64,000 nt of DNA from Siphonodentalium dalli. Taxonomy: Eukaryota; Mollusca; Scaphopoda; Gadilida; Siphonodentaliidae. Under the pieces are notes generated by a model. The model was not told the DNA's origin. It saw only the letters and a program-made list of their open reading frames with translations, and did not search any database. Of the stretch, positions 42,301-57,300 are shown in pieces. A program made the translations under genes and the position numbers. How positions within the stretch are numbered: the stretch's first letter is position 1; each line of letters starts with the position of its first letter. The stretch spans positions 88,708,118 through 88,772,117 of the forward strand of contig CP136069.1 of NCBI GenBank assembly GCA_032622095.1, in the 5' to 3' direction.

Positions 42301-45300
42301 CTGTGTTTTGGACGGGTCAAATCGTGACCCCACTTGACCTTGGCCTTCAAAATAGACAATTCAAGGTCAAAGCCCGGACGAAGTCGGGTCAGGTGCTCAA
42401 GCCTTCTCCGGCGTATGCCTTGATCTCATCTCTGAACACAGTCTCGATAAATATATTTTCCAGCTTGGCGTCTATAATGTTCATGCACAGCGTTTCAAAT
42501 GTGTTTGGGATGTTACTAGAACCAGAATCGAACCCTGGTGGGTCAACCACGCTTATGCTCTTCGGAACAGGAGACCTTCAAAAGACATCCAGAAAATTAT
42601 TTCTTTGAAACTGTAGGTCACTACTGATCAGTTCCGAATATGTTGTTGTAGCTAATGGTGTATGGTATAATATAGGTATCATCTATTATATATTTTAGAA
42701 GATCTGTCTGTCTGTGTGTCTGTGTGTCTGTGTGTGTGTTCGCGATGAACTCGAAAACGTCCCAACCGATTTCGATGAAACTTAGTATGTGGGGGTATTT
42801 TCGGCCGGGGACGAACATAGGCATATTAATTTGTCTGTGCGACGTCACCTTGACCTTGAAATCGGGTCATTTCAAGGTCAAACGCCCGAATATCACGGGA
42901 TTTCGATGAAACTTGGTATGTGGGGGTACTTTCTTATGGCGAGTCTCATAAACATATTCATTTGCCCGTGCGACGTGACCTTGACCTTGAAATCGGGTAA
43001 CTTCAAGGTCAAATCGCCAATTTTGATGGGATTTCGACGAAATTTGATACGTCGGGTTACTTTTGTTCACCGATTGTTTTGGACGGGTCCAATCGTGACC
43101 CCGACCAGACCTTGACCTTCAAAATGATCAATTCAAGGTCAAATCGGGTAAAACCGGATGGATTTCGACGGGCACGTTTGTCGGGTACTTTTGTCCGGGC
43201 AGTGTTTTGGACTGGTCAAATCGTTACCCCACTTGACCTTGACCTTCAAAATGGACAATTCAAGGTCAAAGCCCGGACGAAGTCGGGTCACCTTCTAGTC
43301 TATTATATATTTTGGAAGATCTGTGTGTCTGTGTGTGTGTCTGTGTGTGTGTCTGTGTGTGTGTTCGCGATGAACTCGAAAACGTCCCACCCGATTTCGA
43401 TGAAACTTGGTATGTGGGGGTATTTTCGGCCGGGGACGAACATAGGCCTATTAATTTGTCCGTGCGAGGTCAACTTTTCACGTGTCGAGATCAAATCTGT
43501 TTTTACGCCGTTTTGCGCTAATATATTTCAGTTCGGTGCTTACAAATCGATTCGAAACAGCGCGAATAATAACATGCCAGTCATAATAATGACACTATGA
43601 GAATCTTTCGTGTTTCCTCTTTCCAACGATATATAATATGTATGTATCCGTTTTAGTTATCTGCCTCAATTATTAAGAAGAAGTGGTACGATCTTCTATC
43701 AGGGTAAAAACAATGCGTAACTTCTATGACGTCGTTAGAGGTCATAAAGTTAGATCACGTTAACTCTTAACAGGCCGATGCATTTGACTGTTTCAGAGAC
43801 GTCTTGGCGATATCTCGGGCACCGATGGTAATTTATCTTTACGTTGAAACTTGATAATTAATGAGCGTGTGTATATGAGGCGCGTTTATATACTTCAGTG
43901 GAAATCAAATCGGGTTAAACTGGCGGATTTTTACGGACGAAATTTGATGCATAGGGTATCTCGGTATCCGCTGGGCCGATTTCCCGGTATCCGCTGGGCC
44001 GATTTCCACCATTTTTGGGGTGTTGGTGTTTGACCCCCACCTGACCTTGACCTTCAAAATGGTAAATTCAAGGTCAAATCGGGTAAAACCGGATGGATTT
44101 CGACGGGTACTTTTGTCGGGTACTTTTGTTCGGGCACTGTGTTTTGGACGGGTCAAATCGTGACCCCACTTGACCTTGGCCTTCAAAATAGACAATTCAA
44201 GGTCAAAGCCCGGACGAAGTCGGGTCACCTTCTAGTCTATTATATATTTTGGAAGATCTGTGTGTCTGTGTGTGTGTCTGTGTGTGTGTCTGTGTGTGTG
44301 TTCGCGATGAACTCGAAAACGTCCCACCCGATTTCGATGAAACTTGGTATGTGGGGGTATTTTCGGCCGGGGACGAACATAGGCCTATTAATTTGTCCGT
44401 GCGAGGTCAACTTTTCACGTGCCGAGGTCAAATCTGTTTTTACGCCGTTTTGCGCTAATATATTTCAGTTCGGTGCTTACAAATCGATTCGAAACAGCGC
44501 GAATAATAACATGCCAGTCATAATAATGACACTATGAGAATCTTTCGTGTTTCCTCTTTCCAACGATATATAATATGTATGTATCCGTTTTAGTTATCTG
44601 CCTCAATTATTAAGAAGAAGTGGTACGATCTTCTATCAGGGTAAAAACAATGCGTAACTTCTATGACGTCGTTAGAGGTCATAAAGTTAGATCACGTTAA
44701 CTCTTAACAGGCCGATGCATTTGACTGTTTCAGAGACGTCTTGGCGATATCTCGGGCACCGATGGTAATTTATCTTTACGTTGAAACTTGATAATTAATG
44801 AGCGTGTGTATATGAGGCGCGTTTATATACTTCAGTGGAAATCAAATCGGGTTAAACTGGCGGATTTTTACGGACGAAATTTGATGCATAGGGTATCTCG
44901 GTATCCGCTGGGCCGATTTCCCGGTATCCGCTGGGCCGATTTCCACCATTTTTGGGGTGTTGGTGTTTGACCCCACCTGACCTTGACCTTCAAAATGGTA
45001 AATTCAAGGTCAAATCGGGTAAAACCGGATGGATTTCGACGGGTACTTTTGTCGGGTACTTTTGTTCGGGCACTGTGTTTTGGACGGGTCAAATCGTGAC
45101 CCCACTTGACCTTGGCCTTCAAAATAGACAATTCAAGGTCAAAGCCCGGACGATGTCGGGTCACCTTCTAGTCTATTATATATTTTGGAAGATCTGTGTG
45201 TCTGAGGGTGTGTCTGTGTGTGTGTCTGTGTGTGTGTTCGCGATGAACTCGAAAACGTCCCACCCGATTTCGATGAAACTTGGTATGTGGGGGTATTTTC

Positions 45301-48300
45301 GGCCGGGGACGAACATAGGCCTATTAATTTGTCCGTGCGAGGTCAACTTTTCACGTGCCGAGGTCAAATCTGTTTTTACGCCGTTTTGCGCTAATATATT
45401 TCAGTTCGGTGCTTACAAATCGATTCGAAACAGCGCGAATAATAACATGCCAGTCATAATAATGACACTATGAGAATCTTTCGTGTTTCCTCTTTCCAAC
45501 GATATATAATATGTATGTATCCGTTTTAGTTATCTGCCTCAATTATTAAGAAGAAGTGGTACGATCTTCTATCAGGGTAAAAACAATGCGTAACTTCTAT
45601 GACGTCGTTAGAGGTCATAAAGTTAGATCACGTTAAAGGTACTCAACCCGTAAAGAGGGTCCCCATCTCAACAGATTCCAACAACAACAATCCGATCAGA
45701 GGGTCCTATATTACTATTTGTTTGGCTTTGGGGGTAAAACATATTTGATTCGAGTCGAGGAACACATCAAACAAAGCTCAGAGTTATTAGATATTGATTT
45801 TTCAAATTTGTTATGTTCTCGAGATGAGTACCAATAACTGCCGTAATCTGCTCTGGATGTGTACCTCAAATCTATTCAAACAGACAAGGATGAATAACTC
45901 TAAAATCAAGTGGTAATTTTAACACAATTTTGACTGAGTTCTGGGCCAGATAATATTCCCGATAATGAAAAATAATAGATTTATAAAATCGATATCTAAC
46001 AAATCTGAGCTTTGATGGGTGACTTCCTCGACTCGAATCAAATATTTTTGACCCCCGAAGCCATTGAAATAGTAATTGAGAGGAGTTTTATCGGGTTGAG
46101 TACCTTTAACTCATAACCGGCCGATGCATTTGACTGTTTCAGACGTCTTGGCGATATCTCGGGCACCGATGGTAATTTATCTTTACGTTGAAACTTGATA
46201 ATTAATGAGCGTGTGTATATGAGGCGCGTTTATATACTTCAGTGGAAATCAAATCGGGTTAAACTGGCGGATTTTTACGGACGAAATTTGATGCATAGGG
46301 TATCTCGGTATCCGCTGGGCCGATTTCCCGGTATCCGCTGGGCCGATTTCCACCATTTTTGGGGTGTTGGTGTTTGACCCCACCTGACCTTGACCTTCAA
46401 AATGGTCAATTCAAGGTCAAATCGGGTAAAACCGGATGGATTTCGACGGGTACTTTTGTCGGGTACTTTTGTTCGGGCACTGTGTTTTGGACGGGTCAAA
46501 TCGTGACCCCACTTGATCTTGGCCTTCAAAATAGACAATTCAAGGTCAAAGCCCGGACGAAGTCGGGTCACCTTCTATTATATATTTTGGAAGATCTGTG
46601 TGTCTGTGTGTCTGTCTGTGTGTTCGCGATGAACTCGAAAACGGCCCACCCGATTTCGATGAAACTTGGTATGTGGGGGTATTTTCGGCCGGGGACGAAC
46701 ATAGGCATATTAATTTGTCCGTGCGATGTCACCTTGACCTTGAAATCGGGTCATTTCAAGGTCAAACGCCCGAATATCACGGGATTTCGATGAAACTTGG
46801 TATGTGGGGGTACTTTCTTATGGCGAGTCTCACAAGCATATTCATTTGCCCGTGCGACGTGACCTTGACCTTGAAATCGGGTAACTTCAAGGTCAAATCG
46901 CCAATTTTGATGGGATTTCGACGAAATTTGATACGTGGGGTTACGTTTGTCCACTGATTGTTTTGGACGGGTCCAATCGTGACCCCGACCAGAGCTTGAC
47001 CTTCAAAATTATCAATTCAAGGTCAAATCGGGTAAAACCGGATGGATTTCGACGGGCACGTTTGTCGGGTACTTTTGTCCGGGCAGTTTTTTTGGACTGG
47101 TAAAATCGTGACCCCACTTGACCTTGACCTTCAAAATGGCCAATTCAAGGTCAAAGCCCGGACGAAGTCGGGTCACCTTCTAGTTATATATATAACCTGT
47201 TTGCGCATATTTCTATGAAATGAATACCGCATAATGAGCCTATGTCTCACACACTCTGACATTCATCAATTGACACATTGCATATTGTACATTTTTGACA
47301 GAATGTGAGAAAAAATATTAATTGTGCTGTGCTAAAATATGACGTATATTACAAAAAGTATTGGTTGGTGAATTATAAAAGCAATCTCATTTTCTTCCAG
47401 ATTGATCGTCTGAAATTTCCAACTTTTGTTCAAGACGTGAAGTTCTGACTTGAGAATTTCGACCAAGAATGGACGAGGGTTAGAGAACCTATCTCACTTT
47501 TTTCACTGTCTGTGTATATATGGGACACACATACATCTAAATTCGGCATTATATGTGGATGTACAATATGTGCCAGTCTGTTGGACGACTGCGTCTGATA
47601 TATACCGACAGCAAATATGCAATATGTTATTTGACCGAAAGTGAATGTGGGGGTTATCAACAATTTGAAAGAAAAGATATTTTCGTATCATAATAATTTA
47701 CGATACCTGGGTGGAGTAGCCTCCCTGAAAGTGTAGTTGACTCTTTCAACAATCCAGTCAACAAGAAGACAATACAGCGTCTCACAGAGAAGATCTCGTG
47801 ATGGTCGTGCTTCTTCTGGAGAATTTACATTCTGGGGAATCGCGTCTGAAATAATTTGTTTAGACGATAATTATGGACCCACTTCGAAATATCAGTATGG
47901 TATGGTAACACAGATTAATTTAAAAATATCGTTTATTCATTTATGATGTTTTTTTTCTCTAAATGATGCAATATTGTATACCACTTGGAGCTGTTTTCTA
48001 TAATTTCTTAAGGAGGTGCCCCATTCGTGGATTTTCAAAAAATCTCAATGTCAAACTATCAATTTGAAGGGGAAAATAATTATTCCCTATAATCCATGTA
48101 TGCTTTAATATTATATCACCACCTGTTCACATTCAAAATATGAGATATGCTCAAATTATGTAAAAACAAAAGTGGGTTTAAAAAAAACATATTTTTTTTA
48201 GGTAGGCCGATAGAGAGTTTGACACAAAATATTTTTTTAAAACACACTGCATTATCTAGAAACAAGAACCCAATTAGGATATATGCGCTCAGCCTACCAT

Positions 48301-51300
48301 CTGAAATCATGATTGTTTGCGAGAAAATAAATCAAACATTTTTCATTGCATGCCCAAGTGACATATTTTTATGTAAATCAGTCTAATACCTCTACCTAAT
48401 GCCTATATTTTGAAGTCATATTTTGAAGTCTGAGAACTATGATAATAGCTTAAAATAGTATATGCTAATCACTAAGTATATGTATATTCCGTATTTTCTA
48501 AACCGGTACGCAGGATTCACCCGGCCTCTCTATTAATTGGTATAATTGATTCGAGGGGGGTAGTGGTGACATCCTCATATATAGTATATCAAGTTTTAGT
48601 CCCAGACTTACGTCTTCGATCTTTCAGATAACACATACATATATACTGCACAATAATATGACATAAAACATACATGATGGCAATTGCAATTGTGTACTCT
48701 TCTAATTATTCAAATTTGGACCGCCGGGTTCACGCTTTACCGACATAGCAGGGGGATGCGAATAATATCAGGGCGTTTTCCGTTAGCAGCGGGGCATATA
48801 TGTGCACTCACCTCTCGTGCGACCAGGAGTTGTCAGCAACAACCGGAACACATCTTGTGTTGCCAGCGACAGAATTCCTGATGCTAGGAACAATAAAACT
48901 AAAGTTGTTAAGTTATGTAAAGACATAGAGAATTTCCGTTTGTAGTTTGTACCTCATACTCATATAAGTTAAATGACAGCATATCATAGCGACAACGATT
49001 AGCAGAGAAGGCAAACAGATATCTGTAATTATTGGGAACATCTCATAACACAGATGTCGAGCAAAACGCTTGTATAACTCTGCAGAAGTTTTAAGAACTT
49101 GTTGCAATGGCCAATTGAGTTAGAACTGGTTATAAATTCGGAGGATCAATCATGAAATTATATTCTATTATAACAAACTCCGAGCTATCTCCCAATCAGA
49201 AGGAACCATGTTTGTGATTATGCACCTTCCTGAAAATGGCAGTTTAAAGCCAAAACGTTACAAGGCACAACTTACGAGGGGAATCTCTTAAATAGCTCGT
49301 GTTTCTATTAAAGATGTGTTCGGTGCCCCTGACCAATATTCTACTTATGATTAAGATTCTAGTGAATAAAATTATACGTTTCGGGACGATACACTATCTT
49401 GTTTGCTATTGAATTTTCTGTCTATTCATATTCTATGGTATTGAAGTTTTTAGATTGACAGCAGTTATTATTTTACGAGGTTTTTTTTATAACAAAATGA
49501 CTGTTTTGCTATATACATATTTAGTTGTATTTGTCAAAATTATTTGGTTTTCACCATTTTGTAGGGGGACAATAGTGATATGTGGTTTGTTGTTGTAACG
49601 GAAGGTTTGGGACACTGGATATCCTGAATGATGGCACACATTGATTTTTTATTTATTTATTTCTCAGAGTGTTTTGACTTGGAAAGAAGTTGCCATGGCA
49701 ACACGTCGTGTTGTTTGCCAGCAAACGGTCTTTACGTGGTTGGCATTCACAACCTGTGACATTTATTTGTCATTGTGTGGCCTGCATTGTCTGGTGTCGG
49801 TTGACAGCAGACAGTTGACAGACACTACGGCAGGCCAACATCGGTAGAACAAAAGTCGGTGCCGGCTTGCCATCATGTTATTACATTCCAGAGAATGAAT
49901 AAATGTAAACTATCCAAGACTGGCTAATGACAGACTATTAGAATAAGTCAAATAATGTTGCTTCGTGGTGTTTTACACTGAAATATAACCAGTAAATTTT
50001 GGCATCGACTTGTCGGTTTCGTGCCTGAAAATGACCTACACCGCATTCGTTCGCCAATACTGGCCAGTGCCAGCCAACTGCTGGTAAACAATATTTTATG
50101 CCGACGCTGGTACCACAATGACGGTAACAACTCCATCATATTACATTCCAGAGAATGAAAACATGGAAACTATTCCTGCAATAACGTTGAAAAGCATGTT
50201 GTCAAATAAATGTATGTCAAATAACGTTGCCTCGGCAGTGGGGGTGATAACACATTTCCAAGAAAGTACATCTTCATACACATTTTATACTAAAGATCTC
50301 TTGCTGCCATATTTGACATCAGTTAAAAATATATTATAGCTGCAAAGACACAATATTTATGTTACTGTGACCTCACGTGGGCCTTAGTGGAGATGACATT
50401 AAGCTACAAGTAACTGTCTCAAACATTAATGTGATTAGCCATGGCTATAAAATAACTGTCATGAGTGCATCAACCCAATATTTAATTGTTTGCATGTCTA
50501 TTAACTCAGATGATATGTTATTCTCACAACACCTAAAGAATCCAAATCTGGTATAGTTTCTGCTTGTCATTTAGTATAACATAAGTTGCTCCAGTAGACT
50601 AACAAAAACGGTATGGAATATAATGCTAGGTAATAATACATTTTGTTTTTGCCGGTCTGTGTGTGGTGGTGGGTCCCAAAAAAATGCCAGATACAAAAAT
50701 AAAAACGGTATACCTTCCTGCAAATTGTTTTACTACCCCCCCCCCCCCCCACTGGTGATTTACTCTGAAATAACATGAGTTTATTTCGTGTAGGCTTCTG
50801 GTTTATTGCCCACACGTGGCCAGAGTGTCGGCTCTGTTTCCATTATGTTGTCCGTACCGGCAGGTACCGACTGACTGCTGGCATACCAGTGGCAACACTG
50901 CCAGAAACTACCAGAATACAGCTTATACCGGCCGACACCGGGATGTTTGCTTGGTATGTACATCGAAGTGTTATATATCACCTATATATATCAAATTGTC
51001 ATTTATGATGAACACGTTTCCATTTCGTTCGTCATATTCGTATTCCACGTTGCCCAGATGTAGAACCGCAGCGAGGATCTCGATGATTTGTCGCTGTTCC
51101 TGAAATTGAAAAAAAACCGCGTCACGACGTCGTGGTAACGATTATGAAAAGGGCTGATCCGAATTGCAACAACGAAATGAAAGTTAGTGTTATTGGCCAT
51201 GAATTGTTTTGGGTCACAGTGAGTTGGAATATGTTTCCGAAACACAAAGATTGCCCGGCACCCCTCCCCACCACATCCACAATTCACCCAGATCCACCAA

Positions 51301-54300
51301 CACTATATATACTGTTCGCTAATTTCCCCTATAGCATATAACCGTCAAGACCGACATCGGGTCAGTTGGCTAATTCTCTATACTACATCACTTAAGATTA
51401 ACACCATGGCCTACTTTGAACAGAATATATTTACATATTCTTAAAATGTCACAATAGATCGATATATATGTAAGCCTATATACAAACACAACCCGTTAAC
51501 TTTTCGTACGCGTCTTTGTAATCTACAGACATGTACGCTGAAATAATGTTATTCGACATAATACCAACTCATTTTTCGCACCATGTACAGACGTTTCTGT
51601 TATCGCCTTGTCATTTTATAACAATGTCTATTGTCAATTTTGTATACGGGATAGAAACTACCAAAATTGAAATAACCTGTGCCCCGATCGATATTGTATA
51701 TTTTTATACCAATAAATGTGCTTAAAGAAAATTAATGGTATAATCAGTTTCTGACGTTATATTATATTCGGTGGACCTTGTGCAGCAATCCTATAATTAT
51801 ACAGAACCGTCGTTTCTTTAATCTCAACACGATGCATGTCATTGTGGGATGGATGCACAATCAGTTGATAATTTGAGAAGATGTAGCATGTGAACCAGGA
51901 GGCAAACTAACATTGTCATCTAACCTGTGAGTCGAAACCACAATTCGACAGCGAGTCCATTAAATCGGAGAAACATTGCTTGTACACGACAGCGTTCCAT
52001 CCCAGACCATAAGTTCCACTATTCAGCAATCTGGAAACGTCGTTTGATTTGAACATATTTATTGCCAACTGAATTAAATGTATGGTAAATAAATAATACA
52101 CAAGGCATTGAAGGACAAGTTCTGGGAAAAAACTTCCCTTCTAATTCCTACAATAAGGAGATATATTAAAACGTCTACTAACAATGGAAAATACTAACAG
52201 GCTATGCATATGATGCGCATGGGACGTAAAGTATGTAATTGAAATTCTGAGAATCCTTGGAATCAAAGAGATTGGGGATTGTGTGAGTGTGTATATACAG
52301 TGAATATTTGGATGGGAGCATTACCATGTACATGGGTAAGAAATAGAAATTATCATGCTGGCCTATCAAATTGACCAATGAGAGTGGAGATCTACTGACC
52401 TCAGGATATGAGGGCATATTAGGTTTGAACACCTTGATTGGCATCGTCTCCATATTGAAAGCACCAGGATGTATTTGGATTCATATGGGGTCTATAGACG
52501 CCATTTTGTTTTTCTTGGAAAAACTGCCGCCTCGGGGATATTTTCGGTGTAGTTTGGGGTCAAGAAAGGGGTTATCTGTCGGAAATCATTTTCTGCTAAT
52601 TTAAAGACATAGTACCATGTACCAAAACCTACATGAGATATATTTGAGGAATTCTAAAAACTCACAAATTAACTATCAAACTCCATTTATTGTCCAACTT
52701 CGAGTGATTAGCCACGCCTTGACTCAATGCGTTGACGTTCAATGCACATGGCGCGTTATCACTGTGACATTACATAAGTTAATGGCCATAGACGACACAT
52801 TTATCTTACTAAAATCTAATGAACTTCGTGGTCAAAACAGATTCAGTTTCTTCAGGATCTGTTTTTGATGTATCACTTCAACTCGCTTTTTCACTATCAA
52901 ATAATATTATTTTGGTTGCAATAAACATTTCACTCCTGTCGGCATATATTAATCTGCCGAACAACATTAATTTCAATCAAATATCGGGCTGAGTATGTAA
53001 ATTGTCAAAGTACATCTCGATGAGCGGTCTTGGCCCCAATGGGGCTTATTTTTCGAGTTTAATTTTTTTCTTTACACACGGAAAAATTATACATCATATG
53101 AAAGTAGATGATGTAGGCTTCATGTTCCGCCCTGCTGTAAAATGTGAAAGTGGTGCCGTTGCCATGGAAACAGAATGTAAACAATGTAGACACAGTTTGA
53201 TATTAAACCATTTCCGTAAATGGTAAAAACTAATTTAAGCCCATTCTAGGACAGGAACAGACGTTGAAGATCATTTATTGATGATTTGTCCGCTATAACT
53301 ATGTTCCAACGATTCCAGTATTAAATAGGATGCACATATAGGTTATACGGGTCTTTATTGCCATTTTGGGGTGAAAAATGGTGATTTTTGCAAAAAATGC
53401 GATAATTTTGGAATTGGAACATTTATTGAATACTACATTGGTTACAGTAATACTTTATGCATTATTATGATGGCATCATACGTGTACTTAAAATTAATTT
53501 GGATAAAACTGCCGAAAAGGCCCAATACCAAGAGAAATACCTGTTACCATGGAAACGATATTTAAAAATACAAAAAATGCCGTTATTGGAAAGAAATGAA
53601 GACCTATAACCCTTGCGACACAATATAACTTTTTGAAATTTGTTTTTTATGACATGCACTTTTAATCCAGACTTCTGTGTTGGGTAATTGATGCGGTTTA
53701 TTCAGCTGTTGTCGTGGAAACGGACCAAATTTCGCCAAATAATGATGTTTTTTTCCCATAGAGCTGACATTTAAAGCATGTAATTTTATGAAGCAAAGCG
53801 TATTATGACAACCCGTTATAGATGTCTCAAAACCTTTTTCAAAAATTACTATTTCCCAATTATCCCAGTAGTAGCTAGGGTGCACATATAGGATATGAAG
53901 GTTTTATTGCCATTTTGGGGTAAAAACTGTTAATTTTTGCAAAAAATGCGACAATTTTGGAATTGAAACATTTATTTAATACTACATTGGTTACAGTAAT
54001 AATTTATACATATTATGATGGCTTCTTACGTGTGCTTCAATCTAGTTTTGATAAAACTGCAGAAAAAGCCCAATACCCTGATAAATACCTATCACCATGG
54101 AAACGATATTAAAAAATACACAAAATTTCATTATTGGAAAGAAATGAAGTTCTATAACCATTGCGACACAAATTAACTTTTTGAATAATGAATAATGATG
54201 TTTTCCCCTATAAACCGGACATTTAAATTGTGAATTTTATAAAGCAAAACATATTGTAACAACCTGTTATATGTATCTCAAAATCTTCAACTCATATATA

Positions 54301-57300
54301 TAATACAATAGGGGATAAGAGCACCCCTAAGACGACTTTCCTGCAGGTTTGCCAGACAAATTTACCATTATGTGAACGCACCCTGACATGGTACTCATCA
54401 GACTCAGAGTCCACGTGTTTTTATCAATTTATTCCCAATTTCTCAGCTGTTTCTGTGGATCTAGACGAAAATTGTCTAAATAGTGATGTGTTTTGCACAA
54501 TTTTTTTTATTATTGGAAATTGTGTGAAAAATTACGGGTATGTTTGAAAACCAACACCACGTATCTGGAAAATGCCATGATAGGATTTTAAAAGATTCGC
54601 TGTTCGGGAATTATGAAACTGATTTGAAAGCAAATAGTTGATGATTATAAGCTACATCCCTAAATAGTAATTACCTGTACTTACTCAGAATAACGGCATA
54701 ACAAGTTCCTGGAATATATCACATCCGAACCCCTTTGGGTCAAATGTAGACCTGCATGATTAAAATGGGTCATGTAGTGTGATAATAGTGAGGATTGCTA
54801 TGCAAATGCGGTGATATGGTGCGCCACATCTGCCTTATATCAAGCTCAGGCAATATATCCGGTTAATATATCAATATATGTGGTTAGTTAGTCAATAGAT
54901 GCAGCCTCTTTGCAATTATATTTGGCTACTTTGTCAATATTGGAGGTTAGTTAGTCAATATATGCAGTTAATTTGTCAATATATGTGGTTAGTTAAGTCA
55001 ATATATGCAGCTACTTTGCAAATATATGCAGCTACGTTTCCAATATATGTGGTTAGTTGGTCAATACTTTGGCCATTAATTTGGTTAGTTAGTCAATATA
55101 TGTAGCAAATTAGTCAATATATTCGGTTAGTTAGTCATTATATGCAGTTTCTTTGTCAATAAATATGGTAAGTTAGTCAATATATACATCTATTTTGCCA
55201 AAATGTGCAATTGCATTGACAAAATATCCAGCAACTTTATCAATATATATATATATATGATTAGTTAGTCATTGTTTGCAGCTGCTTAGTCAATATATGT
55301 GGTTAGTTAGTCGTTATATGCAACTATACTTAGTCAATATTTGTGATCAGTTAGTCATTATAGGCATCTACATTGTCAATGTATGTGGTTAGTTAGTCAT
55401 TACATGCAACTACTTAGTCAATATATGTGGTCAGTTAATCATTATATGCAGCTACTTAGTCAATATATGCGATCAGTTAGTCATTATATGCAGCTACTTA
55501 GTCAATATATGCGGTTAGTTAGTCATTATATGCAACTAATTAGTCAATATTTGTGGTCAGTTAGTCAATATATGCGGTCAGTTACTCATTATATGCAACC
55601 ACTTAGTCAATATGTGCGGTTAGTTAGTCATTATATGCAGCTACTTAGTCAATATATATGGTCAGTTAGTCATTATATGCAGCTAATTAGTCAATATATG
55701 CGATCAGTTAGTCATTATATGCAGCTACTTAGTCAATATATGCGGTTAGTTAGTCATTATATGCAACTAATTAGTCAATATTTGTGGTCAGTTAGTCAAT
55801 ATATGCGGTCAGTTACTCATTATATGCAACCACTTAGTCATTATATGCGGATAGTTAGTCACTATATGCAGCTACTTAGTCAATATATGCGGTTAGTTAG
55901 TCATTATATGCAACTACTTAGTCAATATGTGTGGTTAGTTAGTCATTATATTCATCTACTTAGTCAATATATGCGGTCAGTTAGTCATTATATGCAAATA
56001 ATTTGTCAATATTTGGTCAGTTAGTCATTATATGCAGCTACTTGGTCAATATATGCGGTTAGTTAGTCATTATATGCAACTACTTAGTCAATATATGTGA
56101 TCAGTTAGTCATTATATGCAGCTACTTAGTCATTATATGCGGATAGTTAGTCACTATATGCAGCTACTTAGTCAATATAAGCAGTTAATTAGTCATTATG
56201 TGTAGATACTTAGTCAACATGTGTGGTTAGTTAGTCATTATATGCAGTTACTCAGTCAATATAAGCAGTTGGTTAGTCATTATATGCAGTTACTCAGTCA
56301 ATATAAGCAGTTAGTTAGTCATTATATGAAGCTACTTAGTCAATATATGCGGTTCGTTAGTCATTATATGTAGTTTCTTTGTCAATATATGTGTTAGTCA
56401 GTCATTATATGCAACTACTTAGTCAATATATGTGATCAGTTAGTCATTATATTTTGCTACTTAGTCAATATATGCGGTTAGATAGTCATTATATGCAGCT
56501 ACTTTGTCAATATATGTGGTCAGTTTGTCATTATATGTAGCTACTTAGACAAAGTAGATGCATATATTGACGAACTAACCGCATTTATTGACTAAGTATC
56601 TACACATAATGACTAACTAACCACACCTATTGACTAAGTAGCTGCATATAATGACCAACTAACCATATATATTGATAAATTAGCTGCATATATTGTCAAT
56701 GCAATTGCACATTTTGACAAAGTAGATGTATATATTGACTAACTGACCACATTTATTGACAAAGAAACTGCATATAATGACTAACTAGCCACATATATTG
56801 ACTAATTATCTACACATAATGACTAACTAACCACATTTATTGACTAAGTATCTGCATATAATGACTAACTAACTGCATATATTGACTAAGTAGCTAAATA
56901 TAATGACTAACTAACTGCATATATTGACTAAGTAGCTGCATATAATGACTAACTGACCACATATATTGACTAAGTAGCTGCATATAATGACTAACTGACA
57001 CATATGTTGACTAAGTAACTGCATATAATGACTAACTAACCACATATATTGACTAACTAACCGCATATATTGACTAATTTGCTACATATATTGACTAACT
57101 AACCAAATTAATGGCCAAAGTATTGACCAACTAACCACATATATTGGAAACATAGCTGCATATATTTGCAAAGTAGCTGCATATATTGACTTAACTAACC
57201 ACATATATTGACTAATTATCTGCATATATTGACTAACTAACCTCCAATATTGACAAAGTAGCCAAATATAATTGCAAAGAGGCTGCATCTATTGACTAAC

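Larger units (their letters stand above)
41475..47184 (+). repeat. Tandem array of Helentron-like units
   Basis: Units start TCTATTATATATTTTGGAAG, have a TG microsatellite and TTCGCGATGAACTC, and end with the hairpin CCCGGACGAAGTCGGG, TCACCTTCTAG. Long type (about 937 bp): 41,475-42,391, 43,299-44,236, 44,236-45,173 and 45,173-46,570. Short type (about 610 bp, different middle): 42,674-43,297 and 46,573-47,184. Neighbouring long units differ at only scattered sites, so the array is young or homogenised. Every unit has several TGACCTTGACCTT motifs. Confidence 0.9.
41377..47706 (-). other. Intron v8-v9
   Basis: 6.3 kb, almost wholly the tandem Helentron-like array with the partial v9 duplicate and one TTAA MITE. 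47,185-47,706 shows nothing else. Confidence 0.8.

Noticed and set aside
55383-56024. 213-codon frame of SHYMQLLSQYMR repeats
   Set aside because: The satellite unit is a multiple of three and happens to lack stops; no start context, splice sites or similarity to a protein family is seen.
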